Source of the DNA: Paenibacillus sp. oral taxon 786 str. D14
GTDB lineage: Bacteria; Bacillota; Bacilli; Paenibacillales; Paenibacillaceae
DNA length: 9,417 bases
Direction: 5' to 3'
NCBI RefSeq assembly: GCF_000159955.1
Contig: NZ_GG695982.1
Location: 120,625-130,041, forward strand
Below the pieces are notes generated by a model. That model was given only the letters and a program-made list of their open reading frames with translations. It was not told the DNA's origin and did no database searches. Below, in pieces: positions 7,705 through 9,417 of the stretch (within the stretch, counting starts at the first letter, position 1; each line of letters begins with the position of its first letter). Position numbers and translations under genes: made by a program.

Positions 7705-8517
7705 TTGTTGCTGAAAGCAGGATCCGGTTTGCAGCGTCGGAAGTCCGGGCTGAAACCGACGGCAGACCCAGCAAGTCTTGCGGACTATCGGGTGTATCCT
7801 TTGTCTCCGCGACAGAAGGTCATCTGCACGCTGGTTGGAGGAGCAGCTTTCGTTGCATTAGGCTATATTTTCTTCCATGCTCTCCCGTTGGCATTGCTGC
7901 TTTCGTTAGGCGGCTTATACACGCCGAAGTATTGGAGCGGTTACCTGCTGCGCCGGAGAAGGGAGAACCTGAGCCTGCATTTTAAGCAAGCGTTGTATTC
8001 GCTGTCCTCCTCATTGGCCGCTGGCCGCTCGGTGGAGAACGGTTTTCGCGAGGCGATCGACGATCTAAGGCTGCTGTATCCAGACGGGGATAATGATGTC
8101 ATGCGAGAGCTTGCGATCATTTGCGCCCGGATGGATTACGGTCAGCCGATCGAGGAGGCGCTGCTGGATTTCAGCCGACGTGCGGCAATGGAGGATATCG
8201 ACAACTTTGCCGATGTGTTTACGACCTGCAAGCGTTCCGGTGGAGATCTGGTGGAAGTGATCCGGCGGACATCGAACTTGATCGGTGAGAAGCTGGAGAT
8301 CACACAGGAAATCAGCGTAATGATCGCCCAGAAACGTTTTGAAGCGAAAGCGATGCTGGCGGCACCGGTCTTGTTCTTACTCTTTATGCAATTCACTTCC
8401 CCGGATTATATGCGTCCGCTGCATCATGGCGCTGGGTTGCTGATCTCAGGTGTGGCGTTGCTGTTATATGCAATCTGCGCCTGGCTGATGTTAAAGATCA
8501 TCGATATTCGAGTATAA
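7705..8517 (+). CDS. tadB: Tad pilus inner-membrane platform protein TadB (T2SSF domain)
   Basis: This 270-residue protein belongs to the GspF/TadB family, whose members form the membrane platform that couples the CpaF ATPase to pilin assembly. The start is TTG at 7705, chosen because GGAAGGAGAGG (7687-7697) lies 7 bp upstream. The ATG at 7698 is in another frame. After a basic N-terminus, two helices lie at about residues 39-57 and 59-72. The cytoplasmic T2SSF domain follows from about residue 92 (HFKQALYSLSSSLAAGRSVENGFREA) to about 215, including the KRSGGDLVEVI segment typical of TadB. Two C-terminal helices lie at about 217-229 and 244-263. The gene looks intact and sits between the cpaF remnant and tadC. 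Its native promoter, presumably ahead of the full pilus operon, is not in this window. Confidence 0.9.
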   Translation: MLLKAGSGLQRRKSGLKPTADPASLADYRVYPLSPRQKVICTLVGGAAFVALGYIFFHALPLALLLSLGGLYTPKYWSGYLLRRRRENLSLHFKQALYSLSSSLAAGRSVENGFREAIDDLRLLYPDGDNDVMRELAIICARMDYGQPIEEALLDFSRRAAMEDIDNFADVFTTCKRSGGDLVEVIRRTSNLIGEKLEITQEISVMIAQKRFEAKAMLAAPVLFLLFMQFTSPDYMRPLHHGAGLLISGVALLLYAICAWLMLKIIDIRV

Positions 8518-8532
8518 AGGGGCGTTGGCTGA

Positions 8533-9408
8533 TTGTACCTTGTGGTTTCGGGATTGCTGCTGTTCGTATTAAGCGGAGGCTGGCTATATGCTTACCAGAA
8601 ATCTCGCTTCCTCTACCGGGGAGATCTGGATTTGCATCTGGAAGGATTAAAGCTTGTTCGCCTCTCGCCGCCAATGTTGCTGCTTTTGGAGCGGATCAAG
8701 GTATCTCAGCGATTTCCCGGCTTCTTCTTTAAAGTTCAGCGTGCCGTGCAGAAAATCGGCGGCAGCCGGCGCAGCCGCGAAATGACGCTGCTCTGGCTAT
8801 CGGAGGCGCTCACGTACAGTTACATTTGTCTCCTGTTCGGGTGTCTGATGACGTTGCTGAGCGACGGCCCTGCCGGCTTAGGGATCGGCGTCCTGTTCGC
8901 TGTGTTGGTGCCGATGGCGCTGCTCAATGACCTTCATCGCAAGGTTCAGCGGCGGGAACAGGCTGTCCTGCTGGAGCTGCCGGAGCTGCTGAACAAAATC
9001 GTGCTGCTGGTAGGTGCTGGGTCAACCGTCCAGCAGGCGATGAAGTTATGCCTTGAGCGCAAGCGGGAGCAAATCGGACATCCCTTATACCGGGAGCTGC
9101 TGCAGATGCAGAAGGAATGGGAAGGGGGGGATTCATTTCAGCAGGCGATGGAAGGATTCAGCAAACGCTGCGGCATTCAGGAGGTGTCGGCTTTTACGAC
9201 GGCAGTTCTGTTAAATTACCGCCGCGGCGGGGAGGATTTTGCCCTGGCCCTGCGAGACTTGTCCCATTCATTGTGGGAGAAACGCAAAGCCGTCGGCAGA
9301 ACGCTGGGCGAGCAAGCCTCGTCCAAGCTGGTGTTTCCGATGGTGCTGCTGTTTATGGCAGTACTGATTTTGGTTGGGGCACCGGCCTTTATGATTATGA
9401 ATTTGTAA
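8533..9408 (+). CDS. tadC: Tad pilus inner-membrane platform protein TadC (T2SSF domain)
   Basis: This is the second platform protein, 291 residues long, which pairs with TadB in Tad systems. It starts at TTG 8533, 15 bp after the tadB stop. The ribosome binding site (AAAGGGG, 8516-8522) overlaps that stop. A GTG at 8542 is in frame but too far from the site. One helix lies at about residues 3-20, two more at about 93-131, and a final one at about 267-288. The T2SSF domain spans about 146-271, beginning LLELPELLNKIVLLVGAGSTVQQA and containing the NYRRGGEDFALALRDLS segment. This matches the TadC layout, where the domain sits near the C-terminus. The stop (TAA 9406-9408) is 9 bases before the window end. 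Minor pilin and assembly genes are expected downstream. Confidence 0.9.
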   Translation: MYLVVSGLLLFVLSGGWLYAYQKSRFLYRGDLDLHLEGLKLVRLSPPMLLLLERIKVSQRFPGFFFKVQRAVQKIGGSRRSREMTLLWLSEALTYSYICLLFGCLMTLLSDGPAGLGIGVLFAVLVPMALLNDLHRKVQRREQAVLLELPELLNKIVLLVGAGSTVQQAMKLCLERKREQIGHPLYRELLQMQKEWEGGDSFQQAMEGFSKRCGIQEVSAFTTAVLLNYRRGGEDFALALRDLSHSLWEKRKAVGRTLGEQASSKLVFPMVLLFMAVLILVGAPAFMIMNL

Positions 9409-9417
9409 TGCACACAG

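Noticed and set aside
7698..7985. Open frame starting at ATG 7698 near a good ribosome binding site
   Set aside because: It overlaps tadB in another frame and its product has no recognisable features. The same ribosome binding site serves TTG 7705, which opens a full TadB.
9124..9130. Run of seven G residues inside tadC, as a possible phase-variation tract
   Set aside because: The frame is intact, the run is short, and it simply encodes Gly-Gly with flanking codons. Nothing else suggests slippage.

Overview
This window looks like chromosomal DNA from a low-to-mid GC Firmicute, most likely Paenibacillus or a close relative. The evidence is strong AG-rich ribosome binding sites, TTG start codons, a lipoprotein solute-binding protein with an LSAC lipobox, LplB/YtcP-type permeases, and a very large membrane-anchored AraC regulator of the YesS/YtdP type. 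That combination is typical of Paenibacillaceae carbohydrate-uptake loci. All genes lie on the + strand.

Positions 1-35 hold the intrinsic terminator of an upstream gene. Positions 192-3599 form a three-gene ABC importer operon: two permeases and a substrate-binding lipoprotein, closed by a terminator at 3608-3638. No ATPase is encoded here, so the importer probably uses a shared MsmX-type ATPase encoded elsewhere. Positions 3706-6009 encode a one-component membrane regulator with an extracytoplasmic sensor region, a cytoplasmic linker and a C-terminal AraC DNA-binding domain. By family precedent it controls the neighbouring importer. A short imperfect direct repeat before the operon (66-79 and 129-142) is a candidate site for it.

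A separate unit starts at 6020 with a clear -10 box and encodes a sodium:neurotransmitter symporter (SNF/NSS) family transporter. This gene is broken near its 3' end. At about 7334-7341, without any intergenic DNA, the sequence switches into the middle of cpaF, the secretion ATPase gene of a Tad/Flp pilus system. Only the last 114 or so codons of cpaF are present, followed by intact tadB and tadC, the two inner-membrane platform proteins. The join removes the last membrane helix of the transporter and both nucleotide-binding motifs of CpaF.

The join is the most notable feature of the window. It is either a real large deletion or rearrangement through a few bases of microhomology, or an assembly or library chimera. 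The sequence alone cannot decide between these. I see no mobile element, CRISPR array, tRNA or rRNA, and nothing that convincingly forms a wholly new system.
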